From an uncultured Marinicella sp. (GTDB lineage Bacteria > Pseudomonadota > Gammaproteobacteria > Xanthomonadales > Marinicellaceae): DNA of 64,000 nucleotides. A model generated the notes under the pieces. The model was not told the origin of the DNA. It worked only from the letters and a program-made list of their open reading frames with translations, and did no database searches. The position numbers and the translations under genes were made by a program. Shown here one piece after another: positions 10,284 to 20,153 of the stretch (its first letter is position 1; every line of letters starts with the position of its first letter). The stretch lies in assembly GCA_947502595.1 (NCBI GenBank), contig CANNAM010000004.1, forward strand, positions 124,001 to 188,000, in the 5' to 3' direction.

Positions 10284-10976
10284 ATGCAATCACTGAAGCA
10301 GTTAACTGATTATTTAACCACTGATTTCTTAGGCGGGCCCAAACCTTGGAAATTTGCTTGGATCATTAACTTTCAAAAAGCCGGCACCTTTTTGGTGGTG
10401 GCATGGATGATGTATGTATACCAGAATTACAGCACTGCAGCTTATGTTTATTTGGCTTTGCATGGCAGTTATGGATTGGTTTGGTTGATTAAGGACTTGA
10501 GTTTTCCCGATGCCAATTGGCAAAGAAAGATAACCATTGGGGCTGGTGTGCTGGCATTCTTTGCTGTGTTATTTTGGTATTGGGTGATTGCTTGGTTGCT
10601 CATCAGCCAAGCACAAACGCCCAATTACCCATTGGCTGATAACCTGTGGTTTGCACTGTGTATTGCGCTGTGCGTGTTGGGCTGTGTGGTCATGATTGCG
10701 GCTGACGCGCAAAAACATTACACACTTAAATACCACAAAGGACTGATTATGGATGGCGTTCATAGGTACATCAGACACCCTAATTATTTAGGTGAGGTGA
10801 TGATTTATAGTTCATTTGGCTTGTTGGCATGGCACTGGTTGGCAGCAGTGATCCTGTTGAGTGTATGGCTGATGGTATTTGTGCCTAATATGCGGGCCAA
10901 AGAACGCAGTTTATCTCGATACCCTGAATGGCAAGCTTACCGCGAACGCAGTGGTTGGCTGTTACCATTTTTGTAA
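10284..10976 (+). CDS. DUF1295/isoprenylcysteine methyltransferase-like integral membrane protein
   Basis: Multiple hydrophobic helices and C-terminal YHKGLIMDGVHRYIRHPNYLGEVMIYSSFGLLAW plus AKERSLSRYPEWQAYRERSGWLLP. Confidence 0.75.
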   Translation: MQSLKQLTDYLTTDFLGGPKPWKFAWIINFQKAGTFLVVAWMMYVYQNYSTAAYVYLALHGSYGLVWLIKDLSFPDANWQRKITIGAGVLAFFAVLFWYWVIAWLLISQAQTPNYPLADNLWFALCIALCVLGCVVMIAADAQKHYTLKYHKGLIMDGVHRYIRHPNYLGEVMIYSSFGLLAWHWLAAVILLSVWLMVFVPNMRAKERSLSRYPEWQAYRERSGWLLPFL

Positions 10977-11558
10977 TCAGTCACCAATAGGGACTAAAAT
11001 GCCAATGGTGAACTGGCCGTCGCCAAAGCCATCCTGGCCAGGTAAATCAGAATCGTTGGTGTCTAAGCGGGCACGTGCTTCAGCCCTTATTCGCACACCG
11101 TTACCGGTGAAATACCATGAGCCACCAATTGCCAAATTGACTATCAAATCAGTCTCTTGGGATTCTGGAAATCTGGAGTCCGAATAAATGCTACCCATCC
11201 CAACCAGAAAGTAAGGTTTCCATAAAAAGTTGTGGTCGGTGTACATGAAATTAAAAGTTGCTGAATAATGTTTCAGATCAAAGTCCATAGCAAAGTCATA
11301 TTCGTCGCGCATCAGCTCGAATTCCATGGCCCAATTTTCATTGACATGCTTGCCTACACGCAAATCAATGACTTGCGCCTCATTCAAACGAAGTTGGTCA
11401 TCAGGAACCACAATGCCGATGTTGCTGTTCCAATACCAGCGGTAATCGATGCCATCGTAGATGTGCTCCAAAGTGTTGTCATCATTAGGGCTTGCAGCCA
11501 AAATTTCAGGGTTTTGTAAACACAAGATTAAGGCCAGAAGTAGGCAGTAAAATTTCAT
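10977..11558 (-). CDS. Secreted outer-membrane beta-barrel-like protein
   Basis: Signal peptide MKFYCLLLALILCLQNPEILA followed by alternating amphipathic strands (WAMEFELMRDEYDF, WKPYFLVGMGSIYS) typical of an OmpA/OmpW-like barrel. Confidence 0.6.
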   Translation of the reverse strand: MKFYCLLLALILCLQNPEILAASPNDDNTLEHIYDGIDYRWYWNSNIGIVVPDDQLRLNEAQVIDLRVGKHVNENWAMEFELMRDEYDFAMDFDLKHYSATFNFMYTDHNFLWKPYFLVGMGSIYSDSRFPESQETDLIVNLAIGGSWYFTGNGVRIRAEARARLDTNDSDLPGQDGFGDGQFTIGILVPIGD

Positions 11559-11803
11559 TGCGCTATTCTACCACGTCAGTAAATGGATAAAACGATATGA
11601 GTAATGACATTTACTGACAGCGAAAATAATTTAATTGTAAACATATGTAAATAAAACGATTAAAAACTTGCATTTTTGAACTTAATTATAAATATCAACA
11701 ATCCTTCTTGATTTTGCCTATGCCCTTGTGTAGTATCTTTATTCTAGATGAACTAGTGGGTGTTAAGAATACTAATTAAAGGGGCACACAGATCATTTTG
11801 GCC

Positions 11804-11826
11804 ATACAAAATTCAATATTTTGTAT
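11804..11826. repeat. Perfect 9-bp inverted repeat in the leader of the S8 peptidase gene
   Basis: atacaaaat-tcaat-attttgtat, ending 34 nt upstream of the ATG at 11861. Confidence 0.6.
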
Positions 11827-11860
11827 TCGTAAATTTCATAAAAAGTAGGAGAGACAATTC

Positions 11861-14800
11861 ATGTCCAAATCAAAATTCAATCCTTTGATTACCGCTACTG
11901 TGATGTCGGCTGTTTATTTAGCCGGTGTATCCAACGTTTCGAACGCAGTTGTTCTGGACGGAGCGGAATCTAGCAGAACGCTGTCTTTGGCGGCAAATGC
12001 AGGTAATGCAAATGCAAGTTTATTACCGGCATTAAACGCTGAAGGTCACAGAAGGTATATAATTCAATTGCACGGGGCTGCAGTGGCTCGCTACGATGGA
12101 GTTGGTGAACTTGCTGCCATTCCTAGAAGAGCTGACAATAAAATAGAGGTTAATTCACCTGCTGTTCAAAGTTATGTCAGTTATTTAGAACAACAACAAC
12201 AGAATTTTATCCAATCAGTTTCAAGTACACTTAACCGCAATGTTGTGCAAAGGTTCAGCTATCAATACGCCCTCAATGGCGTGGTGTTAGAACTGACGGC
12301 TGAAGAAGCAAGTACTTTAGGTAATTTGCCAGAAGTAAAAAGTGTTTCAGCAGACATGGCTTACGAACTTGATACAGATGCTGGTCCTCAATTGATTGGT
12401 GCTGATAATGTTTGGACAGGCACAGCGCCTGCCACAGGCACTGGATTTGGTGAAGGTGTAGTGATTGGTATTTTAGATACTGGTGCGAATTTTGATCATC
12501 CTTCATTTGCAGCTGTTGGTGGTGACGCTTATGCACACACCAATCCACTGGGTGCAGGTAATTATCTAGGGGTATGTGATCCTAGTAATACTGAACAATA
12601 TATAGCTGACTATACATGTAATGATAAAATCATAGGTGGCTATGACTTTATTAATGACATCACACCACCAAGTGGTTTCGATATCCCTGGTCCTGAAGAT
12701 GAAAATGGCCATGGAACCCATACCGCATCTACTGCTGGCGGTAATGTGGTATTGGATGCAGAAATTAATGGCATCACTAATATTGCTGTAAGTGGTGTTG
12801 CGCCGCATGCCAATATCATTCCATTTGACGTTTGTTACAATCCAGACCCAGCTGAGGGTGGTGGTTGTTTTGGTTCAGCTACGGTGGCTTCAATCGACCA
12901 AATATTGGCCGATGGCGTTGTTGATGTGGTTAACTACTCCATCAGTGGCGGTACCAACCCTTGGGGTGGTTTTGTAGAACAGGCGTTTTTAAGTGCCACT
13001 GATTCAGGTGTTTTTGTTTCTGCATCGGCAGGTAACTCCGGCCCAGGGCCAGGCACTTTAGGTCATTTAGAGCCGTGGACTGCAAGTGTTGGTGCTTCTA
13101 CTCATAACCGCAGATTTTCAAATGATTTGACAGTAACTGCACCGACTCCAGTTCCTGCTGAATTGGTTGGTGCTTTAGCAATTCAAGGCACAGGTCCAGT
13201 GATGGTTGCAGATATGGTAGGTACCATGGAATATGCAGGCAATATTGACGGTGGTGCCAATGTAACCGCTTGTACGGCTTTTACTGATCCGTTGACTGGC
13301 TTAATTGCGGTTATTTCTCGAGGTGGTTGTGCATTTGCAGATAAAGTGAACAATGCAGTGGCTGCTGGTGCTGTTGGGGTAGTTGTGCATAACAATGTAC
13401 CTGGCGACCCTATTATCATGGGTGGTTTAGATACAACTACTGTGCCTGCTGTGATGGTCAGTTTAGATATTGGTTTGGCTCTAGATGCATTCATCGATGC
13501 CAATCCAGGTGTTGCTGAAGTTTCTGTTGCCGGTCAAACTTCAACCAATCTGAATGGTCAGGCTGATTCAATGGCTGCCTTCAGTTCTCGTGGTCCAAGT
13601 CCTTTTGAATACAACAAACCTGATGTCACAGGTCCAGGTGTTAGTATTTTAGCTGGATTTGCAGACTCTGATACGGGTACTGGTACACTGCCAGAATATG
13701 GAGTTATTTCAGGAACTTCAATGTCATCACCGCACAATGCGGGTGCTGCCGCATTGTTGAAAGAAATACAACCCAGCTGGACCGTGCCAGAAATCAAATC
13801 TGCTTTAATGATGACCGCTAAAACAGCTGGTGTAACCAAAGAAGATGGTTTAACTCCTGCTGATCCATTTGATCGCGGTGCTGGTCGAATTCAAGTTGAT
13901 GTTGCTTCTTCTGCTGGTTTGGTTTTGAATGAAACAGCATTCCGCTTTTTATTGGCTGATCCTGCAAACGGTGGTGATCCTAAGACATTGAATGTAGCCA
14001 GTTATAAAAACAACAGTTGTGTTGGTACATGTTCTTTCCAAAGAAAATTCACCAGTGTTGCTGCAACACCGATTAATTACACTGCCAGTTTGGTAGGCAT
14101 GACAGGAACGGTTAACCCGGCTACTTTTACGGCCAACCCAGGTCAAACTGTAACCTTGAATGTTGAAATTGATGGTGCAGCGTTACCAGCTGGAGCTACC
14201 AGCTTTGGAGAGCTGATGATTACAGAGCAGGCCACAGTTGTTTCTAACACTGTCCCATTTACTTCTGTACCAGCTGATCCCAATATCCCTGATGATAATT
14301 ATGATGGTAGTTTAGGCTCAATGCTATGTGAAACCATCAATGTAACTGGCATCAATGCCGATGTATTCAGTGCTTCATTGGATATGTCTATGAGTCATAC
14401 TTGGACTGGTGATGTTACCATTAAATTACAGAACCCCAATGGTGATGTACTGGGCGTGATGAGTCGTCCAGGATTGGCAGAACCTGCTGATGATGGTTCG
14501 GATTGTTGTGGCAGTAGTGAAGCGCTGGTAGTTAGCGCGCCAGTGAGTTTTTTCGATGGCGCAGCAACTTCAGCAGAAGACATGGGATCGTTTGGTGACG
14601 ACATTTGTGCTGTTGATGGCATTTGTGAGTATGCCCCTTTCCCTGATTCAGTTGCTAACCCACCTGCAACTTTTGCAGACTTGGGAGTAGGTTCTGCCAA
14701 TGGTGATTGGAATGTTTGTGTCGGTGATTCTGGTAATGGTGACACAGGTACTTTAGAAAGTGTTACTTTGAATGTGCTGGAATTTGCTACTACTGTGCCT

Positions 14801-15814
14801 AATTTGCATTTGCCATTGGTCGTGGTTGGCTTTCCAGAGCAGCCTGATATTGATGTGAATCCACTTTCTTTAGCGGCAACTTTAGATGCAGATATGACTA
14901 CTGATTTGAACTTAAATATCAGTAATTCACCAGTAGCTGGTGCTGATTTGAACTGGATGTTTGGTACAGGTTCGTTCAGCTTGGTGTATGCAGAGCAAGT
15001 TGATGCAACAGGAACTATTACCAATGGTATTGTGAGTGGGTTTTTCTTACAAGACAATGGTGGAGCTGGTTCTGGCGCCTACAGTGCTGATGATTTTGTG
15101 CTTTCACAAGATTCATCAATCGAAACCATGTACTTTGAAGGGTTTGCCAATAGTGCGACATTGTCCACATCAGCGACATCTATTCAGTTACAGGTCTTTG
15201 CTGATAATGCAGGTGTACCAGATGGTCACCCTGAAGACGGTCTAAATTCGGCTTTATTCGCTTTGGATATTCCAGTAGCAGATCCTAGCTTAGACTTAAC
15301 TGACAATAACATCAGTATTGATGTATCAGCTGCCAACGGTGGTATGCCCTTAGATTTACCTGCGGGAACTTATTGGGTATCGGTATTCCCTACGCAGAAC
15401 ATGACAGCTGGTGATGGTACAAGGTGGAATTGGTATGCATCTGGTCCTGATGTTGCTGGTGCTGCTGCTCAGTTGATTTCACCAATTTCATTTGGTGTCG
15501 CAGATTGGACAGGTATTCCAGGGTTAACAGCTGAGCCAAATTTTGAGCAATTGGCTTACAACATCGCAGGTTCAAGTGTTTGTGGTGCGCCATGGATTAC
15601 AACATCAGTTGCAAACGGTGTTATAGCACCTGGTCTAGATACTGATGTGACAGTCACATTAGACTCTACTGGTATGACACCAGGTGTTTACACCGCTACT
15701 TTGTGTGTTGACAGTGATGATCCTGATGAAGCTCAAGTTTTGGTTCCTGTAACCATGACTGTCGATGGTCCATCTGACCTTATCTTTAAAGACGGTTTTG
15801 AGGGAACTCCTTAA
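11861..15814 (+). CDS. Secreted S8 (subtilisin-like) serine peptidase with I9-type prodomain, PA domain, P-domain-like region and C-terminal IFKDGFE tail
   Basis: Catalytic motifs GVVIGILDTGANFDHPSF, NGHGTHTASTAGG, SGTSMSSPHNAGAAALL; PA insert LIAVISRGGCAFADKVNNAVAAGAVGVVVHN; P-domain-like SLDMSMSHTWTGDVTIKLQNPNGD...GDWNVCVGDSGNGDTGTLESVTL; ends DLIFKDGFEGTP. Confidence 0.93.
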   Translation: MSKSKFNPLITATVMSAVYLAGVSNVSNAVVLDGAESSRTLSLAANAGNANASLLPALNAEGHRRYIIQLHGAAVARYDGVGELAAIPRRADNKIEVNSPAVQSYVSYLEQQQQNFIQSVSSTLNRNVVQRFSYQYALNGVVLELTAEEASTLGNLPEVKSVSADMAYELDTDAGPQLIGADNVWTGTAPATGTGFGEGVVIGILDTGANFDHPSFAAVGGDAYAHTNPLGAGNYLGVCDPSNTEQYIADYTCNDKIIGGYDFINDITPPSGFDIPGPEDENGHGTHTASTAGGNVVLDAEINGITNIAVSGVAPHANIIPFDVCYNPDPAEGGGCFGSATVASIDQILADGVVDVVNYSISGGTNPWGGFVEQAFLSATDSGVFVSASAGNSGPGPGTLGHLEPWTASVGASTHNRRFSNDLTVTAPTPVPAELVGALAIQGTGPVMVADMVGTMEYAGNIDGGANVTACTAFTDPLTGLIAVISRGGCAFADKVNNAVAAGAVGVVVHNNVPGDPIIMGGLDTTTVPAVMVSLDIGLALDAFIDANPGVAEVSVAGQTSTNLNGQADSMAAFSSRGPSPFEYNKPDVTGPGVSILAGFADSDTGTGTLPEYGVISGTSMSSPHNAGAAALLKEIQPSWTVPEIKSALMMTAKTAGVTKEDGLTPADPFDRGAGRIQVDVASSAGLVLNETAFRFLLADPANGGDPKTLNVASYKNNSCVGTCSFQRKFTSVAATPINYTASLVGMTGTVNPATFTANPGQTVTLNVEIDGAALPAGATSFGELMITEQATVVSNTVPFTSVPADPNIPDDNYDGSLGSMLCETINVTGINADVFSASLDMSMSHTWTGDVTIKLQNPNGDVLGVMSRPGLAEPADDGSDCCGSSEALVVSAPVSFFDGAATSAEDMGSFGDDICAVDGICEYAPFPDSVANPPATFADLGVGSANGDWNVCVGDSGNGDTGTLESVTLNVLEFATTVPNLHLPLVVVGFPEQPDIDVNPLSLAATLDADMTTDLNLNISNSPVAGADLNWMFGTGSFSLVYAEQVDATGTITNGIVSGFFLQDNGGAGSGAYSADDFVLSQDSSIETMYFEGFANSATLSTSATSIQLQVFADNAGVPDGHPEDGLNSALFALDIPVADPSLDLTDNNISIDVSAANGGMPLDLPAGTYWVSVFPTQNMTAGDGTRWNWYASGPDVAGAAAQLISPISFGVADWTGIPGLTAEPNFEQLAYNIAGSSVCGAPWITTSVANGVIAPGLDTDVTVTLDSTGMTPGVYTATLCVDSDDPDEAQVLVPVTMTVDGPSDLIFKDGFEGTP

Positions 15815-15836
15815 AATTCAAGCAAAAGGTAAAATT

Positions 15837-15867
15837 AAAAGCGTGGATTTATTCCACGCTTTTTTTT
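15837..15867 (+). terminator. Rho-independent terminator after the S8 peptidase
   Basis: gcgtgga-tttat-tccacgc stem-loop flanked by AAAA and followed by 8 T. Confidence 0.9.
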
Positions 15868-16249
15868 GTCTTATTTTTCTTGCAGCCCTTATTAGCAAAT
15901 TTAACATAACCTGCTCATTTGGTTGTTTTGCTGACAGTGATGCTGGCTATTTTAATGAGGTATCAGTACAGCGTCACATCAATTTTTGTATTGAGCAGAT
16001 GTCAGATCAATGCTGCTTTGCGCTTATCGGCATAGAATTGTTTGGATGATCTGTGCATTGATGGTGAAAAAGGCGCATGAGTGATTTATCAGGACATAAA
16101 GCCAAGTACAGTAAGCAGTCGCACTGTGACATGCACTTGATCAAGATTAAAATAGCAGCAGCTTGTGCTGTATATTTTGATGTGTTGCAGAAGTACATGA
16201 GCACTGCTGTGCAAGCACAGGAAACGTTTACTTGTTTATGTTTGCTTGG

Positions 16250-16687
16250 TTAAACCAATAATGTTTTGAGTTTTTCCCAGGTGGGTCTTTTTAAAGCTGG
16301 CTTGGCAAGTAAGTCACTGAGGCTGCTGAGATTCATGATTTGTTGACTGTCAGGTAAGTTCACGTCATTAAATACCAAAGATTTTTTTGGGTGTTGGTAG
16401 GTAACTGCATGACCGTCGTAACTAATCAAAGCATAAGTACAATCGTGGTTGATGGCCTGTAACATTTTAGCCAACAGCCTGAATTGGTCTTTATCCAGTT
16501 TACCCACAGCGGAACCAGGAGACTCATCTGCTGGTTTGGTTTGTGGTAATGGCTGAGCCTGCTGTGGCGTAGCAGCAGTTTTGACTATTGGAGACGCTGC
16601 TGTATTATGGTGTGGTTTGCTGGTGCTTGGTTTGGCTTGTAATCGCAGCAAGCCTAAAGCATCTACCAATCGGTCAGTTATCATCAT
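16250..16687 (-). CDS. Uncharacterised protein at the end of the Mla-like operon
   Basis: Likely start MMITDRLVDALGLLRLQ at 16687, overlapping the upstream stop region (AATGATGATAACTGA). The upstream extension in the track (to 16765) is antiparallel-free but overlaps the lipoprotein gene and is unlikely. Confidence 0.6.
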   Translation of the reverse strand: MMITDRLVDALGLLRLQAKPSTSKPHHNTAASPIVKTAATPQQAQPLPQTKPADESPGSAVGKLDKDQFRLLAKMLQAINHDCTYALISYDGHAVTYQHPKKSLVFNDVNLPDSQQIMNLSSLSDLLAKPALKRPTWEKLKTLLV

Positions 16688-17249
16688 TAAGTTGCTTGTG
16701 CAGCTGTTCCAAAATTGAGTCCAATGCCTGGCTGATGGCCAGAGCAAAGGCCCGGAAACCTTCACCTTGCATGTTTTCTGTTGCAGTAAATTGTTGATTA
16801 AAAATCAAATGATGATCGGCATCATATAATAAGAACTCAATGCTCACTTTGGCTTGCAGTTGATTTTTTTCAAAAGCCAATATCCTGCTGTCTAAAATTT
16901 GATGGTTGCCTTCTGTTGGTGTTTGGTAACTGACAGATTGCCAATGATTTTCTGCCCATTGTTTGAATCGATCTTGAAGCAATACTTTGGGCGATTCGAG
17001 CCAGAAGTTATGACTCAACTGCACCAATGAACCATCTGCTTGGGTTGCTACCATGGGTCTGCCACCCAATATACTTAGGGCTTTGGGACGTTTGATCACC
17101 AAGCTAATGGGCTTGAGTTCGCTGTGGTTAATTGTTTGGGCTGTGGCAGTTAACCTGAAATGCTTTCTGGTTTGAGACTTTTTTATGCCACATGCACTGC
17201 ACAGTAACACAAATATTAACATCATAGCCGTGGTATTGATTGTTTTCAT
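16674..17249 (-). CDS. ABC-type transport auxiliary lipoprotein (Mla/MCE-associated)
   Basis: Lipobox signal LIFVLLCSACG; position directly downstream of the MCE gene with a 4-nt overlap; C-terminal FRAFALAISQALDSILEQL as in ABC auxiliary lipoproteins. Confidence 0.75.
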   Translation of the reverse strand: MKTINTTAMMLIFVLLCSACGIKKSQTRKHFRLTATAQTINHSELKPISLVIKRPKALSILGGRPMVATQADGSLVQLSHNFWLESPKVLLQDRFKQWAENHWQSVSYQTPTEGNHQILDSRILAFEKNQLQAKVSIEFLLYDADHHLIFNQQFTATENMQGEGFRAFALAISQALDSILEQLHKQLNDDN

Positions 17250-18190
17250 AGGTCATCATCCGCCACTTCAGGATCAGAGGAGAAAATTAAACTGGAAGGG
17301 TTTTTTCTGATTAAATTAGTCGCTTCGTTTAAGTTCATGCTGGCACTTTCTATTTCATTGGTTATGCTGTCTAATTTATTCGACAGTGCTAACATGCTTT
17401 GTGATGCAGTTTTCAGTAGTTTTGCCATGTCGGAGTCATCGGCTGAAATCAAACCCCGTGCATCACTGACCAAACCATTGATGTTGGCTAAGCCCTTGTC
17501 TAATTCTTTGACCGAAGACTGCATTTGATGACTCAAGTTAGCCAAGTTGCCAATAAAGAGATCTATATTTTCGGTATTTTCATTGCTGAGCACTTTGTTG
17601 GCAGACTCCATAAGTAGTTTAAGTTCGCCAGTTGTGGACTCCACATTGCCCATGATGTCAGGCAAGCCTTGATCAATTTGTAAAGTGATGCTGTCCAGTC
17701 TTTCATACAGCATGTCCAACATCGGTTTTATTTTATCCTCAGTGATGTCAGTTATGTTCTCAGAAACACCGCCTAATTGAGCAAATAAATCTGCTGGGGG
17801 CAGGCCAGGGATGGTTTCGCCCGCTTTGAAATATGTGGTTTCATCTCCACCTTTGATGTTGATTGATATATCGCCCAATAAGCCAGCTGAATTAATTTGT
17901 GCACTTGAATCGGTAGGTATTTTCCATTCTTTGTGTACGGTAAAAGTTACTTTAAAATCGACTTTTGATAATTTATATTCGGGTTTGATTGATTCAATTT
18001 GACCAATACGATAGCCCTCAAAATACACAGGCGTGCCAAACCTTAAACCAGTTACGTTGTTGTAGTAACTGTGGTATTCAACGGCATCGGCTTTATTGCC
18101 GGTCATTTTGATCAAGACCCACATAGTGAACACAGAAATCGCTATGGTGAATAGGCCTACCCAAAAATAATTGCTGATGTGTCTTTTCAT
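17246..18190 (-). CDS. MlaD-type MCE domain protein
   Basis: N-terminal TM, then VEYHSYYNNVTGLRFGTPVYFEGYRIGQIESIKPEY and AQINSAGLLGDISINIKGG MCE motifs; long helical C-terminus. Confidence 0.9.
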   Translation of the reverse strand: MKRHISNYFWVGLFTIAISVFTMWVLIKMTGNKADAVEYHSYYNNVTGLRFGTPVYFEGYRIGQIESIKPEYKLSKVDFKVTFTVHKEWKIPTDSSAQINSAGLLGDISINIKGGDETTYFKAGETIPGLPPADLFAQLGGVSENITDITEDKIKPMLDMLYERLDSITLQIDQGLPDIMGNVESTTGELKLLMESANKVLSNENTENIDLFIGNLANLSHQMQSSVKELDKGLANINGLVSDARGLISADDSDMAKLLKTASQSMLALSNKLDSITNEIESASMNLNEATNLIRKNPSSLIFSSDPEVADDDL

Positions 18191-19047
18191 GAGAGTGTGT
18201 AATTTTCCTGTGTCAGTCTTCTGAGGTATTCAGTTGGGTTTAATTTATCATGTCTTGAGCGGCGTTGCAGTAAATCCATCACCCGTTTGTTTGTTGACCG
18301 TTTGATTTCTTCAACAGTACCAGTGATCAGGTTTTTGCCATTATCTAGTACAGTAATCCGATCTGCAATTTTAAATGCACTGTCTAATTCATGAGTGACC
18401 ACCACCATGCTCATGCCCATGGTATCGCGCAGTGACAGGATAAGGTCGTCAATTTCTGATGCCACTACTGGGTCTAAACCAGCAGAGGGCTCATCAAAGA
18501 ACAATAGTTTCGGGTCCATCACAATGGAACGTGCCAAAGCCGCACGTTTTATCATGCCACCTGATAATTGAGCCGGCATTAATTTGTGGAAGCCACCCAA
18601 GTTCACCACTTCAAGTTTCATTCTTGAGATGATGCGTATGGTGTTTTCATCCAAGTCAGTGAGTTCGCGCAGTGGTAAGGCCACATTGTCACCGACTGAC
18701 ATTGATGAAAATAAGGCGCCACTTTGGAATGAAACTCCGATGTCTTGTTTGAGGTTCAAGTGGTCATTGAAACTGATTTTTTGTAGGTCTTTGCCGAGCA
18801 ATTTAATTTCACCAGCTGTTGGTTGATAAAGACCCAACATATACCACAGCAGGGTTGATTTACCAGAACCACTGCCTCCCATTACCACCCTGATTTCGCC
18901 TTTTTTAACTTCGAAATCGACTCCATCTAAAATTTTTCTCTGCCCGTAATGTGTCACCAGTCCTTTGACTTCAATGACGTTCTCATGCTCGTTTATCTGA
19001 GAGCGAGGTTGTTGTTTGCTTGTGTGCTTTGTTTCAGTCGTACTCAT
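18187..19047 (-). CDS. MlaF-type ABC transporter ATP-binding protein
   Basis: Walker A GGSGSGKSTLL, signature LSGGMIKRAALARSIV, Walker B LLFFDEPSAGLDPV. Confidence 0.93.
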   Translation of the reverse strand: MSTTETKHTSKQQPRSQINEHENVIEVKGLVTHYGQRKILDGVDFEVKKGEIRVVMGGSGSGKSTLLWYMLGLYQPTAGEIKLLGKDLQKISFNDHLNLKQDIGVSFQSGALFSSMSVGDNVALPLRELTDLDENTIRIISRMKLEVVNLGGFHKLMPAQLSGGMIKRAALARSIVMDPKLLFFDEPSAGLDPVVASEIDDLILSLRDTMGMSMVVVTHELDSAFKIADRITVLDNGKNLITGTVEEIKRSTNKRVMDLLQRRSRHDKLNPTEYLRRLTQENYTLS

Positions 19048-19054
19048 GATGACA

Positions 19055-19861
19055 TCACTTGGTTAAGAAATAGCTGGCAATCATGTCGGCCAAGACAATG
19101 AATGAGATGGACACGACCACTGCAGTGGTGGTGGCTTTGCCCACACCTTCAGCACCGCCGGTGACATGGAAACCAGTGGTAGCACCGACCAAGACAATGA
19201 TGATGCCGAATACCACGCTTTTAACCAAACCTTGCATGACATCGCCAATCACCAATACATTAAAAGACTCCAGCATGTATGCACTGATGCTGATGTCTAA
19301 ATCATGGACACTGAAAATGGCCCCGCCAAAGATGGCCAGTACATCGGCACTGATAACCAACAATGGCATAGAAATAATCAGCCCCAATAATGGTGGCAAC
19401 ACCAAATAACGCACCGGTACCACGCCAATCACCTTCAGCGCATCTATTTCTTGTGAAACCACCTGAGAGCCGATGCGTGCTGCAATGGCAGCGCCTGAAC
19501 GACCAGCAACAATGATGCCTGTAATTAATGGGGAGAATTCACGGGTGACGGATTTGGCAATGGCCAATAAGACCTGCGATTGTGCGCCAAAATCAGATAA
19601 GGCGTAAAGTAACTGGATGGATAACATCATGCCAACCACAAAGGCCAAAGCCATAACTATCGGTAAAGCATCAAAGCCGTTGACCCTGATTTGTTCCACC
19701 ACTTGTCTGAGCCTGACTTTTTGTTTGTATTTGCGGCCTACGAACAGCCAGTAAAAGCTGTCCCAAAATAAACGCATGGCATAACCGATGCGTTCAATGG
19801 CCTGATAGGCCCACATCCCTATACTTTCAATTTTGGCAACCAAGCTTTTAGTCAATGTCAA
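19055..19861 (-). CDS. MlaE-type ABC transporter permease
   Basis: SFYWLFVGRKYKQKVRLRQVVEQIRVNGFDALPIV, ELSPL-like REFSPLITGIIVAGRSGAAIAARIGSQVVSQEIDALKVIGVVPVRYLVLPP. Confidence 0.92.
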   Translation of the reverse strand: MTLTKSLVAKIESIGMWAYQAIERIGYAMRLFWDSFYWLFVGRKYKQKVRLRQVVEQIRVNGFDALPIVMALAFVVGMMLSIQLLYALSDFGAQSQVLLAIAKSVTREFSPLITGIIVAGRSGAAIAARIGSQVVSQEIDALKVIGVVPVRYLVLPPLLGLIISMPLLVISADVLAIFGGAIFSVHDLDISISAYMLESFNVLVIGDVMQGLVKSVVFGIIIVLVGATTGFHVTGGAEGVGKATTTAVVVSISFIVLADMIASYFLTK

Positions 19862-20153
19862 ACACCTGATCTAAGCGTGCCAGCTCAAGAATACTCCTGA
19901 CATGACTGCTGAGGTTGGTTAAACTGAATTTTCGTCCATTGCTGTTGGCAAACTGTAAACCTTCAACCATGGCTGCAATTCCAGATGAATCAATGTATTC
20001 CACTGCTGATAAATCCACTTTAACTTCTGGAGTGGTTTTCAAGGCGGCCAATATAGTTTTTCGCACTTCGGCTGAGTTGGCCAAATCAACTTCGCCACTG
20101 ATGAAAACAGTGGTCAATGAGTCTGATTTTTCAAAACGGATAAAGTCTGTCAT
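19848..20153 (-). CDS. STAS-domain protein (MlaB/anti-sigma-antagonist-like)
   Basis: SLTTVFISGEVDLANSAEVRKTIL...VKVDLSAVEYIDSSGIAAMVEGL. Confidence 0.85.
   Translation of the reverse strand: MTDFIRFEKSDSLTTVFISGEVDLANSAEVRKTILAALKTTPEVKVDLSAVEYIDSSGIAAMVEGLQFANSNGRKFSLTNLSSHVRSILELARLDQVFDID

Noticed and set aside
14395-15057. 220-aa minus-strand ORF
   Set aside because: Fully antisense to the well-supported S8 peptidase; no start context or family motif.
15868-16249. Overlapping 94-aa (+) and 65-aa (-) ORFs in the gap after the S8 peptidase
   Set aside because: No RBS, motif or coding-like composition; probably non-coding intergenic sequence.
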